Assembly: GCA_027858595.1 (NCBI GenBank)
Contig: JAQICK010000468.1
Coordinates: 1 to 21,198 of the forward strand
Reading direction: 5' to 3'
DNA: 21,198 nucleotides
Source of the DNA: Melioribacteraceae bacterium
Lineage (GTDB): Bacteria > Bacteroidota > Ignavibacteria > Ignavibacteriales > Melioribacteraceae
The notes under the pieces were generated by a model. That model did not search any database. It had not been told where the DNA came from and saw only the letters and a program-made list of their open reading frames with translations. Below are positions 1 through 7,816 of the stretch, one piece after another. The position numbers and the translations under genes are program-made. Positions within the stretch are counted from its first letter, which is position 1. Each line of letters opens with the position of its first letter.

Positions 1-650
1 GTAACAGGTTGTCCAATTTCTTTCTTTACTTTGTTCACATAAGCGATTACTGTTTCAACTTCTACCATATGGTCGTTCCATTCAACAAGTGCTTCATTAC
101 CAACTGCAACCGAAGCGATTATTGTAGAATATTTTTTTGCTAATTTAATCCCAGTTTCAATTTCATTAATGTTCCTTTCTGTGTTTTCTTGAAGCACTTC
201 CGCAGGTATGGGTTCATTCAACCACCAACATTTTTCGTGATTGCTAAATTCAGCTTTAAGCCAAATGCCAAGCATAACTTTAATATCGATATTGTTTTCA
301 TCAATCACTTTCAAAACTAATTGAGAATTTTCTCCTGAATCATACAACCGAATCAATGAAAAATTTGAATTACGAGCTAAGATTTGCAAATCCTCAAGGG
401 TTTCTTCATAAGATGGATTCACTGCTCCTTCACCTCTATCTGGATGTTGTCCTGTTCTAAAGCCTGAGTAACAAATAGCTCTTGAAACTCCATTTAACAA
501 ATCACCTTCACTTTGTTGGATACTATTATATTTACCGTTTTGAATATTCTTCATGTTATTGTCATCTGAATTACATCCAAACATTATAACTACCATCATT
601 ACAAATAGAATCAAACTAAAAATATTATTTTTATTGCCAAGAATTTTCAC
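1..650 (-). CDS. GH17 family glucanase-like lipoprotein (C-terminus beyond window)
   Basis: The reading frame is open to the left edge; 216 codons are visible. It looks like a glycoside hydrolase family 17 beta-1,3-glucanase/glucosidase and is clearly paralogous to the gene at 3198-4205. Shared blocks are LEDLxIL, IKVMLGIWL and VGNE, where E186 of VGNEALVEW would be the general acid/base. The nucleophile region (ITEAGWP in the paralogue) lies outside the window. The N-terminus is a lipoprotein signal: a hydrophobic stretch ending in VIMFGC at residues 21-26, followed by SDDNN, so it should be a membrane-anchored periplasmic or surface enzyme. I place the start at GTG 650 because GGAG (660-657) sits 6 bases upstream. 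An ATG at 665 is also in frame, after an in-frame TAA, but has no ribosome site. It follows the aldo/keto reductase by 43 bases and is probably the last or near-last gene of the block seen here. Family call is firm; exact substrate (laminarin) is inferred. Confidence 0.85.
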   Translation of the reverse strand, partial: MKILGNKNNIFSLILFVMMVVIMFGCNSDDNNMKNIQNGKYNSIQQSEGDLLNGVSRAICYSGFRTGQHPDRGEGAVNPSYEETLEDLQILARNSNFSLIRLYDSGENSQLVLKVIDENNIDIKVMLGIWLKAEFSNHEKCWWLNEPIPAEVLQENTERNINEIETGIKLAKKYSTIIASVAVGNEALVEWNDHMVEVETVIAYVNKVKKEIGQPV

Positions 651-693
651 ATTACTCTCCACCATTTTAACAAAATTTAATTTTAAAAATTAT

Positions 694-1635
694 TTACCAA
701 GGAATTTTAAGTTTCTCAATTTCCTGAATGTATAATCTCTCAAGGAGATTTAGAAGTATTTTCGAAATTGGTTTTGTCGTGCTATCTACATTTTGAATTA
801 ATTGTTCTATATTTTTATTGCCTGGTATAACAGTTGAAACAGCATCATAAGCTAAACAGAATGAGATTGCAGTTTTAGCTATATCGTTTTCATCATTTAA
901 CAATCTTTTAATTTTATTAACCAACAATGCTCTAGTTTTAATATCCTCAGCCGACCACCGTTTTCTTATATCATTAAATGTACTTTCGGTATTATATTTC
1001 CCAGACAACCAACCTGAATCAAGTGGAATTTTTGCAACAATACTAACACCCTTTTCTTTTGCAAGATTAAAAGCTTTTCCAGCATCCTGATGAATGATAT
1101 TGAAAAATGCTTCAATAACTTCACCATTAGTTGTGCTTATAAATTTCCGCATCTCTTCATAAGTATCCAAAGAGGCACCATACGCCTTAATTTTGCCTTC
1201 TTCCTTCAAACGATCAAGAATTTCATAATGCGAATTGTTATTGCCATCAAGATAACTAAAAGGAGGATTGTGGATTATAAGTGAGTCAACATAATCAGTT
1301 TTCAACCTTTTGAGACTACCTTCTAAAGATCTTCTAATATTATTAGCTTCAAAATTTGTCTTTCCAGTCTCATCGTGTCCAAACTTAGTGTTGATTACTA
1401 TTTTGCTTCTATCAACATCGTTTAGAGCTAGGCCTAGTCTATCTTCACTAGTACCATAACCATAATTAGGTGCTGTATCAAAATAATTAACACCTAAGTC
1501 TAAAGCTTTGTGAACCAATATAGTGGCTTCCTTATCCGACATTGTTTCCCAATCAGAACTTTTGCCTAATTGCCATGCACCAAACCCAATTTCAGAAACC
1601 TTTGGGCTTCCTTTTATGTAGTTATTATATTTCAT
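694..1635 (-). CDS. Aldo/keto reductase
   Basis: A 313-residue aldo/keto reductase of normal family length, cytoplasmic (no signal peptide). The catalytic tetrad is visible: D53 and Y58 in NYFDTAPNYGYG, K84 in NTKFG and H122 in IIHNPP. The N-terminal VSEIGFGAWQLG and the C-terminal STVIPGNKNIEQL are also typical of the (beta/alpha)8 NAD(P)H-binding fold. Such enzymes interconvert carbonyls and alcohols, including aldoses; the substrate here cannot be read from sequence. Its place 26 bases after the GH30 gene and 43 bases before a GH17 gene suggests it acts on a sugar or sugar-derived aldehyde released by the locus. AGGA lies 7 bases upstream of the ATG and supports this start. Fold and cofactor class are sure; the sugar role is inference. 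Confidence 0.88.
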   Translation of the reverse strand: MKYNNYIKGSPKVSEIGFGAWQLGKSSDWETMSDKEATILVHKALDLGVNYFDTAPNYGYGTSEDRLGLALNDVDRSKIVINTKFGHDETGKTNFEANNIRRSLEGSLKRLKTDYVDSLIIHNPPFSYLDGNNNSHYEILDRLKEEGKIKAYGASLDTYEEMRKFISTTNGEVIEAFFNIIHQDAGKAFNLAKEKGVSIVAKIPLDSGWLSGKYNTESTFNDIRKRWSAEDIKTRALLVNKIKRLLNDENDIAKTAISFCLAYDAVSTVIPGNKNIEQLIQNVDSTTKPISKILLNLLERLYIQEIEKLKIPW

Positions 1636-1661
1636 ATAAAATCCTAAATAATATTTTAATT

Positions 1662-3122
1662 TTAATAAACAAGGGTTTGAACTGAATGAGGTAAACTCAA
1701 TTGTTCAATAGCATTTTGACCAATATATAATTTATACTTAATCTCTAAGTCAGACTGATTCATAATAACTGTAACCATTTTTCCATCTTCATTAATGAAA
1801 GATGTACTTAGCAAATGACTTCTGCTGCTTACGGTACTTACTCTTTTTGCATTTGGACGAATAAATTTTGAGAAATGACCAATATAGAAATATGACGGTG
1901 TGTAAATCAATTCGCCAGTTTTAGTATCTGCATGCACTGGAGCAAAACAAAAATTGCCTACATGATTTGGACCACCATTTTCATCTAATAAAATATTCCA
2001 ATCTGTCCAACCAACGGTTCCATTATTAAAATCGTTAATCATTGATCTACCATATCGTTCTGCATTTTTCCATGTTTGATATCCACCAGGTCTAAAACTT
2101 TCGGCACATCCTTCAGTAAAAAGTAAATGTTTATCAGGATAAGATTCGTGAACATTGCCGATACTATTATACATCTCTTCGCCACCGGCCCATGATTCAT
2201 ACCAATGAAACCCAATTCCCCAAGCATATTTGGAGGCTTCAGGATCATCAAATATTGTATTTGCACGATTTACTATTAAATCTCTATTGTGATCCCAGAC
2301 TACAATCTTTTTATCTCCAAAACCTTCTCGTTCCATTGTTGGACCAAGATAATTTTTTAAGAAATCTCTTTCTTCAACAGCAGTATAAATACAAGATTCC
2401 CAGATTTGTGTTGCCATAGGTTCATTCTGTACTGTAATACCCCAAATTGGGATTCCTTCTTTTTCATATTCCTTAATAAACTTAGTATAATATAATGCCC
2501 ATGATTCATAAAACTCTGGTAATAATTTACCACCGTGTAACATATCATTATTGCTTTTCATAAATTCTGGTGGACTCCATGGGCTTGCATAAAGGGGAAG
2601 ATTTCCTCCAGCTGCTAGAATTGCCTTTTTAATCAACGGTAAACGATACTTTTTATCATGATCAATTTTGAAGGTTTTTAATTCTTTATCTTCATCACTT
2701 ACATATGTAAAGCTACCACTGCTGAAATCACAACTATGTATTGAAGTTCGAGCTAGTGTATAACCAATACCTTCGTCTATATCATAATAAGCTTTCAAAA
2801 ATTCATCTTGTTTTTCAATAGGTAATTCTGCAAATACTTCTGCTGATGCATCTGTGATAGCACCACCAATTCCTAAAAATGTTTGAAATGTTTTGTTTGG
2901 ATTAACAAAAACCGATACTTCAGATTCCAAAGGTTGCTCAGCTGGTTCAAAGTATTTTGAGCTAGTCATAGTTAATCTAAAATCTGAATTTTCAGCAGTT
3001 GTGTATATCACTACTTCCTTGCCTTTGGTGATAAATTCTTCATTCACAGTTTCATTTTTATTCTCCATGGCACATCCAAAAACTAATAGTGTTAAAATTA
3101 AAGTTCCAAAAATATTTTTCAT
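1662..3122 (-). CDS. GH30 family beta-glucosidase/beta-1,6-glucanase lipoprotein
   Basis: A 486-residue GH30 retaining glycosidase. Visible landmarks are FLGIGGAITDASAEVF near residue 82, the substrate-pocket block SPWSPPEFMKSN (180-191), the acid/base E234 in TVQNEP and the nucleophile E337 in LLFTEGCAES. The C-terminal ~80 residues look like the usual beta-sandwich that accompanies this barrel. TVQNEPMATQIWESC and VVWDHNRD resemble the subfamily-1 type (glucosylceramidase/exo-beta-1,6-glucosidase) found in laminarin loci of marine bacteria; endo-beta-1,6-glucanase is the alternative. The lipobox LVFGC has C17, so it is anchored in a membrane, probably facing the periplasm or outside. The role would be removal of beta-1,6 side branches so that GH17 and GH3 enzymes can act. 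GGAA lies about 8 bases before the ATG. A 75-base gap separates it from the preceding GH17 gene, with no clear promoter seen. Confidence 0.88.
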   Translation of the reverse strand: MKNIFGTLILTLLVFGCAMENKNETVNEEFITKGKEVVIYTTAENSDFRLTMTSSKYFEPAEQPLESEVSVFVNPNKTFQTFLGIGGAITDASAEVFAELPIEKQDEFLKAYYDIDEGIGYTLARTSIHSCDFSSGSFTYVSDEDKELKTFKIDHDKKYRLPLIKKAILAAGGNLPLYASPWSPPEFMKSNNDMLHGGKLLPEFYESWALYYTKFIKEYEKEGIPIWGITVQNEPMATQIWESCIYTAVEERDFLKNYLGPTMEREGFGDKKIVVWDHNRDLIVNRANTIFDDPEASKYAWGIGFHWYESWAGGEEMYNSIGNVHESYPDKHLLFTEGCAESFRPGGYQTWKNAERYGRSMINDFNNGTVGWTDWNILLDENGGPNHVGNFCFAPVHADTKTGELIYTPSYFYIGHFSKFIRPNAKRVSTVSSRSHLLSTSFINEDGKMVTVIMNQSDLEIKYKLYIGQNAIEQLSLPHSVQTLVY

Positions 3123-3197
3123 CTATTTATTCCAATTAAAGTTGCTAAGAAAATTTGACATAGCTTAATGTAAATATGCTATACTGCAATTGAATTT

Positions 3198-4205
3198 TTA
3201 TTTATACTCTGGTGAAGTTGGTTCATCAGAAACTAGTTCTGGATATAAGTTTTTCATAACCAATTTTGCTTTTCTATTTTCTGAAAATATTCCCCAGTGC
3301 CCTTCTGTTCCAGTTCCTTTCCAAGATTCATCAAACGATGCAAAATTAAATACTATAACATTATTTGCTTCAGACCATTTCATTAATTCATTAAAATAAA
3401 TGTTTTGTTTTACTTCATCTCCAGCCTTTGGAGCATGAAGATCACCTTCAGTATATGTTGGCCAACCAGCTTCAGTAATAATAATTTTCTTATTAGGAAT
3501 TTCAGTTTTTAAACTATCATATGTATGTAGTGTAACCTCCATTCCTCTATCGATATCTATTCTTCCCCAAACTGGATAAATATGAGTCGCAATGAAATCA
3601 ACAGCATCAATTACTTTTTGACTTTTTTCCAAATCAGCCCAATAATCCCATGTATCAGCTGTAGTTACAGGCACTGTAGTTTTTACTTGTACTTCTTTGA
3701 TGTAGGTAATTAATTGTTCTTGGGGAACTTTATGGTCACTCCAATATACTTGTGATTCATTTCCAACATTTATTGCTATTACTATTTCTTTATATTTATT
3801 TGCTAATTCAATCCCAAGTTCTAGTTGATTTAAATTATCTTCAATATATTTAGGTTCGCCATCTAGCCATATTCCTAACATAACTTTGAGATTAATATTT
3901 TCTCTTGAGATAACTTCGAGAACATCAACAAGGTGTTGGTCAGCACCATAGGTTCTGATAATTTTCCAGTTCTTTTCCAAAATTTTTAGATCTTCTAAAA
4001 CTTCTTCTTGAGTTGGAAATATCTTACTTCGTGGATCATCTCCATTGCGATAACCAGAGTAAGCAATTGCCCAACCTGGATATTCATTACTTAATAAATC
4101 AATTGTTGATTCTTTTATTTCAACTTCTGAATCCTTAGTTGAACATCCAAATGAAAAAGCAACAATTAGTAATAACGAAACGAAATAATTAAGTTGTAGC
4201 TTCAT
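3198..4205 (-). CDS. GH17 family beta-1,3-glucanase-like lipoprotein
   Basis: A 335-residue GH17 (beta/alpha)8 enzyme expected to act on beta-1,3-glucan chains. Acid/base E150 lies in INVGNESQVYW and nucleophile E245 in IIITEAGWPTY, both in the spacing usual for the family. The N-terminus MKLQLNYFVSLLLIVAFSFGC is a lipoprotein signal with C21. The start at ATG 4205 is preferred over an in-frame upstream codon at 4226: it gives a clean signal peptide and AAGGAG (4219-4214) lies 8 bases upstream. It overlaps the end of the symporter gene by 17 bases, which suggests translational coupling. It is a diverged paralogue of the gene at 1-650; the two bracket GH30 and the aldo/keto reductase, so they may divide labour (endo versus exo action, or different chain lengths). 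Which is which cannot be read from the sequence. Confidence 0.9.
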   Translation of the reverse strand: MKLQLNYFVSLLLIVAFSFGCSTKDSEVEIKESTIDLLSNEYPGWAIAYSGYRNGDDPRSKIFPTQEEVLEDLKILEKNWKIIRTYGADQHLVDVLEVISRENINLKVMLGIWLDGEPKYIEDNLNQLELGIELANKYKEIVIAINVGNESQVYWSDHKVPQEQLITYIKEVQVKTTVPVTTADTWDYWADLEKSQKVIDAVDFIATHIYPVWGRIDIDRGMEVTLHTYDSLKTEIPNKKIIITEAGWPTYTEGDLHAPKAGDEVKQNIYFNELMKWSEANNVIVFNFASFDESWKGTGTEGHWGIFSENRKAKLVMKNLYPELVSDEPTSPEYK

Positions 4206-5553
4206 CACCTTTTCTCCTTTCTGCAAGATCTGCTTGAACTTTTTCCATAAATGGTTCGGTTAATGTGTAGAAGAATAATAATCCAACTGATAAAATCATC
4301 AATACACCTGGAATTATACTTAGCATTAATTTAATTCCAAGTATGGCTTCAGGTGATTGTACTGCGTTTGGCACATAATTAAATATAGCTAATAGCCAAC
4401 CTGTAATTGCGCCACCAATTCCCCATCCAAATTTCTGCCCAAAAGTCGCTGCAGAAAAAACAATTCCGGTTGCTCTTCTACCAAATTTCCATTCGGCATA
4501 ATCAGCAGTATCGGCATACATTGCCCATAGAATTGGAACGCCAGGACCATTTAAGAATCCAACAAGAGCTGAAATTATATACACAACTATATATTGATCT
4601 GCAGAAGGAAAAAATAATGCAAGCACAGCAAGACCTGATAATGCGTTACTTGCTATATATGTATTTCTTTTTCCAAATTTCTTTGTAAGTGGTTTTGATA
4701 ATGGTATTCCTGCTATTAGTCCGAGTGTTCCAAGAACAGCAAACACTGAGAACAGGTTTTCATCTCCAACATAATATTTGAAATAATAGAGTCCAACTGC
4801 AATTCTAAGGGATAGAAAAATAAAGGTAACTAACCCCATAACAAATAAAATTGCCCAAGGTCGGTTATTTAGTAAATCTTTTAAATCTTCTTTAATAGGT
4901 GTTGCTTCTGTCTGAACAGGCAAAATTCTTTCTTTTGTTGTGTAGAATGTAACGTAGAACATTCCGATAGCAATAAGAGCAAATAGAGCCATAGTTAGCT
5001 GATAACCTAAAGCTTTATCACCCATACCAAAAAATGCAATCAGTGGAAGAGTTGCCCCTTGAACCAATAATGCCGCACTTTGACCAAGTACAAATCTGTA
5101 TGAATTGAGACTTGTTCGCTCTACAGAATCTGATGTCATTACTCCAGATAGAGCTCCGTAAGGAATATTATTAGCTGTGTAAATCATCATCATTAAAATG
5201 TAAGTAACATATGCATAAACGATTTTTCCACTAGTACTGAAATCAGGAGTTGTAAACATAAGAACAGCCATAATACCAAATGGTATTGCTGTCCATTTAA
5301 CCCATGGTCTGAATCTTCCATATTTCGATTTTGTTCTATCAGCAACTGCTCCCATTAAAGGATCATTTACTGCATCCCAAATCCGTGACAACAAAAATAG
5401 TGTTCCAACTGCTGCAGCTGGAATTCCAAAAATATCGGTATAAAAATACATTAGGAAAATCATAACTGTTTGAAAAACTATATTGGCTGCAAAATCTCCA
5501 AGGCCATAACCAACCTTTTCTTTTACTGATAATTTCTGATCCAACTGTGCCAT
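4189..5553 (-). CDS. GPH-family glycoside:cation symporter (MFS)
   Basis: A 454-residue integral inner-membrane transporter with about 12 hydrophobic segments. The N-terminal KVGYGLGDFAANIVFQ and the loop motif WDAVNDPLMGAVADRTKSKYGRFRPW region (residues ~59-84) are diagnostic of the glycoside-pentoside-hexuronide:cation symporters (MelB/XylP-like). A second-half signature, GPGVPILWAMYADTADYAEW, with a following GRRATG, supports the same family. Expected role: uptake of glucose, gentiobiose or laminari-oligosaccharides from the periplasm with Na+ or H+. AGGA lies 7 bases before the ATG. It follows the first GH3 gene by 22 bases and overlaps the GH17 gene by 17. It is the only inner-membrane sugar transporter in the window, completing the import path that begins at the TonB receptor. 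The substrate is inferred from context. Confidence 0.9.
   Translation of the reverse strand: MAQLDQKLSVKEKVGYGLGDFAANIVFQTVMIFLMYFYTDIFGIPAAAVGTLFLLSRIWDAVNDPLMGAVADRTKSKYGRFRPWVKWTAIPFGIMAVLMFTTPDFSTSGKIVYAYVTYILMMMIYTANNIPYGALSGVMTSDSVERTSLNSYRFVLGQSAALLVQGATLPLIAFFGMGDKALGYQLTMALFALIAIGMFYVTFYTTKERILPVQTEATPIKEDLKDLLNNRPWAILFVMGLVTFIFLSLRIAVGLYYFKYYVGDENLFSVFAVLGTLGLIAGIPLSKPLTKKFGKRNTYIASNALSGLAVLALFFPSADQYIVVYIISALVGFLNGPGVPILWAMYADTADYAEWKFGRRATGIVFSAATFGQKFGWGIGGAITGWLLAIFNYVPNAVQSPEAILGIKLMLSIIPGVLMILSVGLLFFYTLTEPFMEKVQADLAERRKGDEATT
4214..4219 (-). promoter_or_regulatory. Shine-Dalgarno site for the GH17 lipoprotein gene
   Basis: AAGGAG on the minus strand, 8 bases before ATG 4205 and embedded in the last codons of the upstream symporter gene. 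It decides the start of the GH17 gene and implies coupled translation. Confidence 0.65.
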
Positions 5554-5575
5554 TCAATAATCCTTTTTTAATATA

Positions 5576-7771
5576 TTAATTTTCTTTTGATAATTCAAAC
5601 TCTGTAGTGAGCCTTATATCATCTGAGGCACTACCGATATGAATTTTAAATTGTCCAGGTTCTGCTTTGAAATTTTTTGATTCAACATCATAAAATGACA
5701 ATATACTTTCATCAATTTGAAACTTTACTTCCTTAGTTTCCCCAGATTTCAAGTAAATTTTTTCAAATCCTTTTAATTCTTTCTTAGGTCGTTCAACGGA
5801 AGAAACTACATCTTCAATGTAGAGTTGAATAACTTCACTACCTGCAACTTTACCAGTGTTTTCAATAGTAACAAAAACATCTACAGTCTTACTTTTATTT
5901 AGAATGTTTTTACTGAGTTCAACTTTTGAATAGTTAAAAGTTGTGTATGATAAACCATGTCCAAAAGCAAATTGTGGTACCACATTGTAGCTATCAAAAT
6001 ATCTATAACCAACAAAAATTCCTTCTTTGTATTCAACTTCAAGTCCATTACCAGGAATGTCTCCAAATTTATATGCGGGTGAATCCTCCAATTTTTTAGG
6101 AAATGTAAAAGGAAGCTTGCCTGAAGGATTAACATCTCCCAAAAGAATATCTGCAAAAACATTTCCGGCTTCTGAACCTGCGTACCACCCTTGCAATATT
6201 GCAGGAACTTCATTTACCCATTCTCTAAGATCTAAAGCTAATCCACCAATTAAAACTACAATAACATTTTTATTTGCTTTTAGTATTTCCTTTACCAATT
6301 CATCTTGCTGGTAAGGCAAAATCATTTCTGTTCGGTCAACACTTTCCATGTCGTAATCATGATTAAGCCCCATGAACAAAATCACATAATCAGATTCGGC
6401 TGCAACACCAACAGCTTCATTTCGCAAATTTTTTCTGTAACTAAAGTTTTCATCAGAAGTGTCAACTCTCCCTTTTGACCAATCAAATTTTGTGCTGGAT
6501 TTATAACCTTCTGCAAAATTTATTTTAACTTTATCCCCAAGTTTATTTTGTAAACCTTCTAGTGGCGTTATTTCATACTTAGCTTTGATGCCCGAACTTC
6601 CACCACCAATGGCATGCTTTCTAGTTGCATTTTCTCCTATCACAGCAAGTGATTTTATCTTGCTTAAATCAAGAGGTAAAATGGTATTTTCATTTTTCAG
6701 AAGAACAACTGCTTCTTCAGCAACTTCTTTTGCAACTTCAAAATTCCTTTCTGAAATAAATTCGCCTTTTGAACGAGAAGAATCAAAAACTTTTGTTTGG
6801 TGCATGACTGTAAGAATTCTTCTTACTTTAGCATTTATCGTTTCAATAGCCAAATCACCATTTTCCACTGCTTCTTTCAATGCATCAGCGAAATAGTAAT
6901 CATCATAATCTTTTTCTGTTCCCATTTCAATATCAAGACCAGCATTTGCAGCATCAATTGTTGAATGTGTTCCGTTCCAGTCAGATATTACAACTCCGTC
7001 CCACTTCCATTCTTGTCTTAATATTTCATTCAACAAATAATCATTTTCACTGCACCATTTTCCTCTGAATTTATTGTAAGCAGTCATTGCAGTTAAAGCT
7101 TTTGCTTCTGTAAAAGCAGCTTTAAATCCTGGCAAATAAATTTCTCTTAAAGTCCTCTCATCAATTTCAGCATTTACTCTAAAACGTTCATACTCTTGAT
7201 TATTAGCAGCGAAATGTTTTACACAAGCAGCAACATCCTGATCTTGCACACCATTTATATATGGGACGACTAATTTTCTTATTAAATAAGGGTCTTCAGA
7301 CATATACTCAAAATTACGACCGCACAATGGTGTACGGTGAATATTTATTCCAGGTCCAAGAATTATATCTTTGTTTCTTGCACGTGCTTCCCTACCCAAA
7401 ACACTTCCAAATTTATATGCAAGCTCAGGATTCCATGTTGCTGAAAGTGCTGTCCCAACTGGAAGATAGGTTGCAAAATCGTCATCTAGTCCAACCGGCT
7501 CCCAATTGTGTCTATTAATTTCTTCTCGAACACCATGAGGCCCGTCAGACATTTTCCACTCTGGAATTCCTAATCGTTTAACACCAGAAATCGTAAACTT
7601 AGAATTGCCATGCAACATTGATATTTTTTCATCTAAAGAAAGTTGATCTAGTATTTTTTCAACTTTCAATTTGATTGAATTGCTCTGCTGAGCTATAATA
7701 TTATTTTCTGATGTCATAAAAACAACCACTAACAGAAGTATTAAAATTCTTTTTAAGTTCAAATATTTCAT
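5576..7771 (-). CDS. GH3 beta-glucosidase, periplasmic
   Basis: A 731-residue GH3 enzyme with a Sec signal (MKYLNLKRILILLLVVVFMT, cut probably near IIAQQ). The N-terminal barrel domain shows KMSDGPHGVR (~73-82), GPGINIHRTPLCGRNFE (~139-155), KHFAANNQE (185-193) and the nucleophile D264 in VVISDWNGTHS. The second alpha/beta sandwich domain starts near 345 (AEEAVVLLKNENTILPL) and holds the VILFMGLNHDYDMESVDR block. The C-terminus (~610-725) is the fibronectin III-like domain, with FAFGHGLSYTTFNYS at its entry. No PA14 insert is present. Expected activity: release of terminal glucose from beta-linked gluco-oligosaccharides in the periplasm. It sits 45 bases after the other GH3 gene but is a different GH3 type, so the pair is not a recent duplication. 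No strong ribosome site is seen before its ATG. Confidence 0.92.
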   Translation of the reverse strand: MKYLNLKRILILLLVVVFMTSENNIIAQQSNSIKLKVEKILDQLSLDEKISMLHGNSKFTISGVKRLGIPEWKMSDGPHGVREEINRHNWEPVGLDDDFATYLPVGTALSATWNPELAYKFGSVLGREARARNKDIILGPGINIHRTPLCGRNFEYMSEDPYLIRKLVVPYINGVQDQDVAACVKHFAANNQEYERFRVNAEIDERTLREIYLPGFKAAFTEAKALTAMTAYNKFRGKWCSENDYLLNEILRQEWKWDGVVISDWNGTHSTIDAANAGLDIEMGTEKDYDDYYFADALKEAVENGDLAIETINAKVRRILTVMHQTKVFDSSRSKGEFISERNFEVAKEVAEEAVVLLKNENTILPLDLSKIKSLAVIGENATRKHAIGGGSSGIKAKYEITPLEGLQNKLGDKVKINFAEGYKSSTKFDWSKGRVDTSDENFSYRKNLRNEAVGVAAESDYVILFMGLNHDYDMESVDRTEMILPYQQDELVKEILKANKNVIVVLIGGLALDLREWVNEVPAILQGWYAGSEAGNVFADILLGDVNPSGKLPFTFPKKLEDSPAYKFGDIPGNGLEVEYKEGIFVGYRYFDSYNVVPQFAFGHGLSYTTFNYSKVELSKNILNKSKTVDVFVTIENTGKVAGSEVIQLYIEDVVSSVERPKKELKGFEKIYLKSGETKEVKFQIDESILSFYDVESKNFKAEPGQFKIHIGSASDDIRLTTEFELSKEN

Positions 7772-7816
7772 ACACTTTTCTATAGTTCTTTATTAGATTA
7801 TTAAAATTCAAGCTAA

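Noticed and set aside
3160..3182. Small inverted repeat (ATAGC/GCTAT) in the gap before the GH30 gene
   Set aside because: Only a 5-bp stem with a 13-base loop and no T-run; expected by chance in AT-rich sequence.
3123..3197. Promoter in the 75-base gap between GH17 and GH30 genes
   Set aside because: I found no pair of promoter boxes with acceptable spacing, neither sigma70-like nor the TAnnTTTG Bacteroidota type.
7772..7816. Promoter in the 45-base gap between the two GH3 genes
   Set aside because: AT-rich with a TATAGA hexamer, but no partner element at usual spacing.
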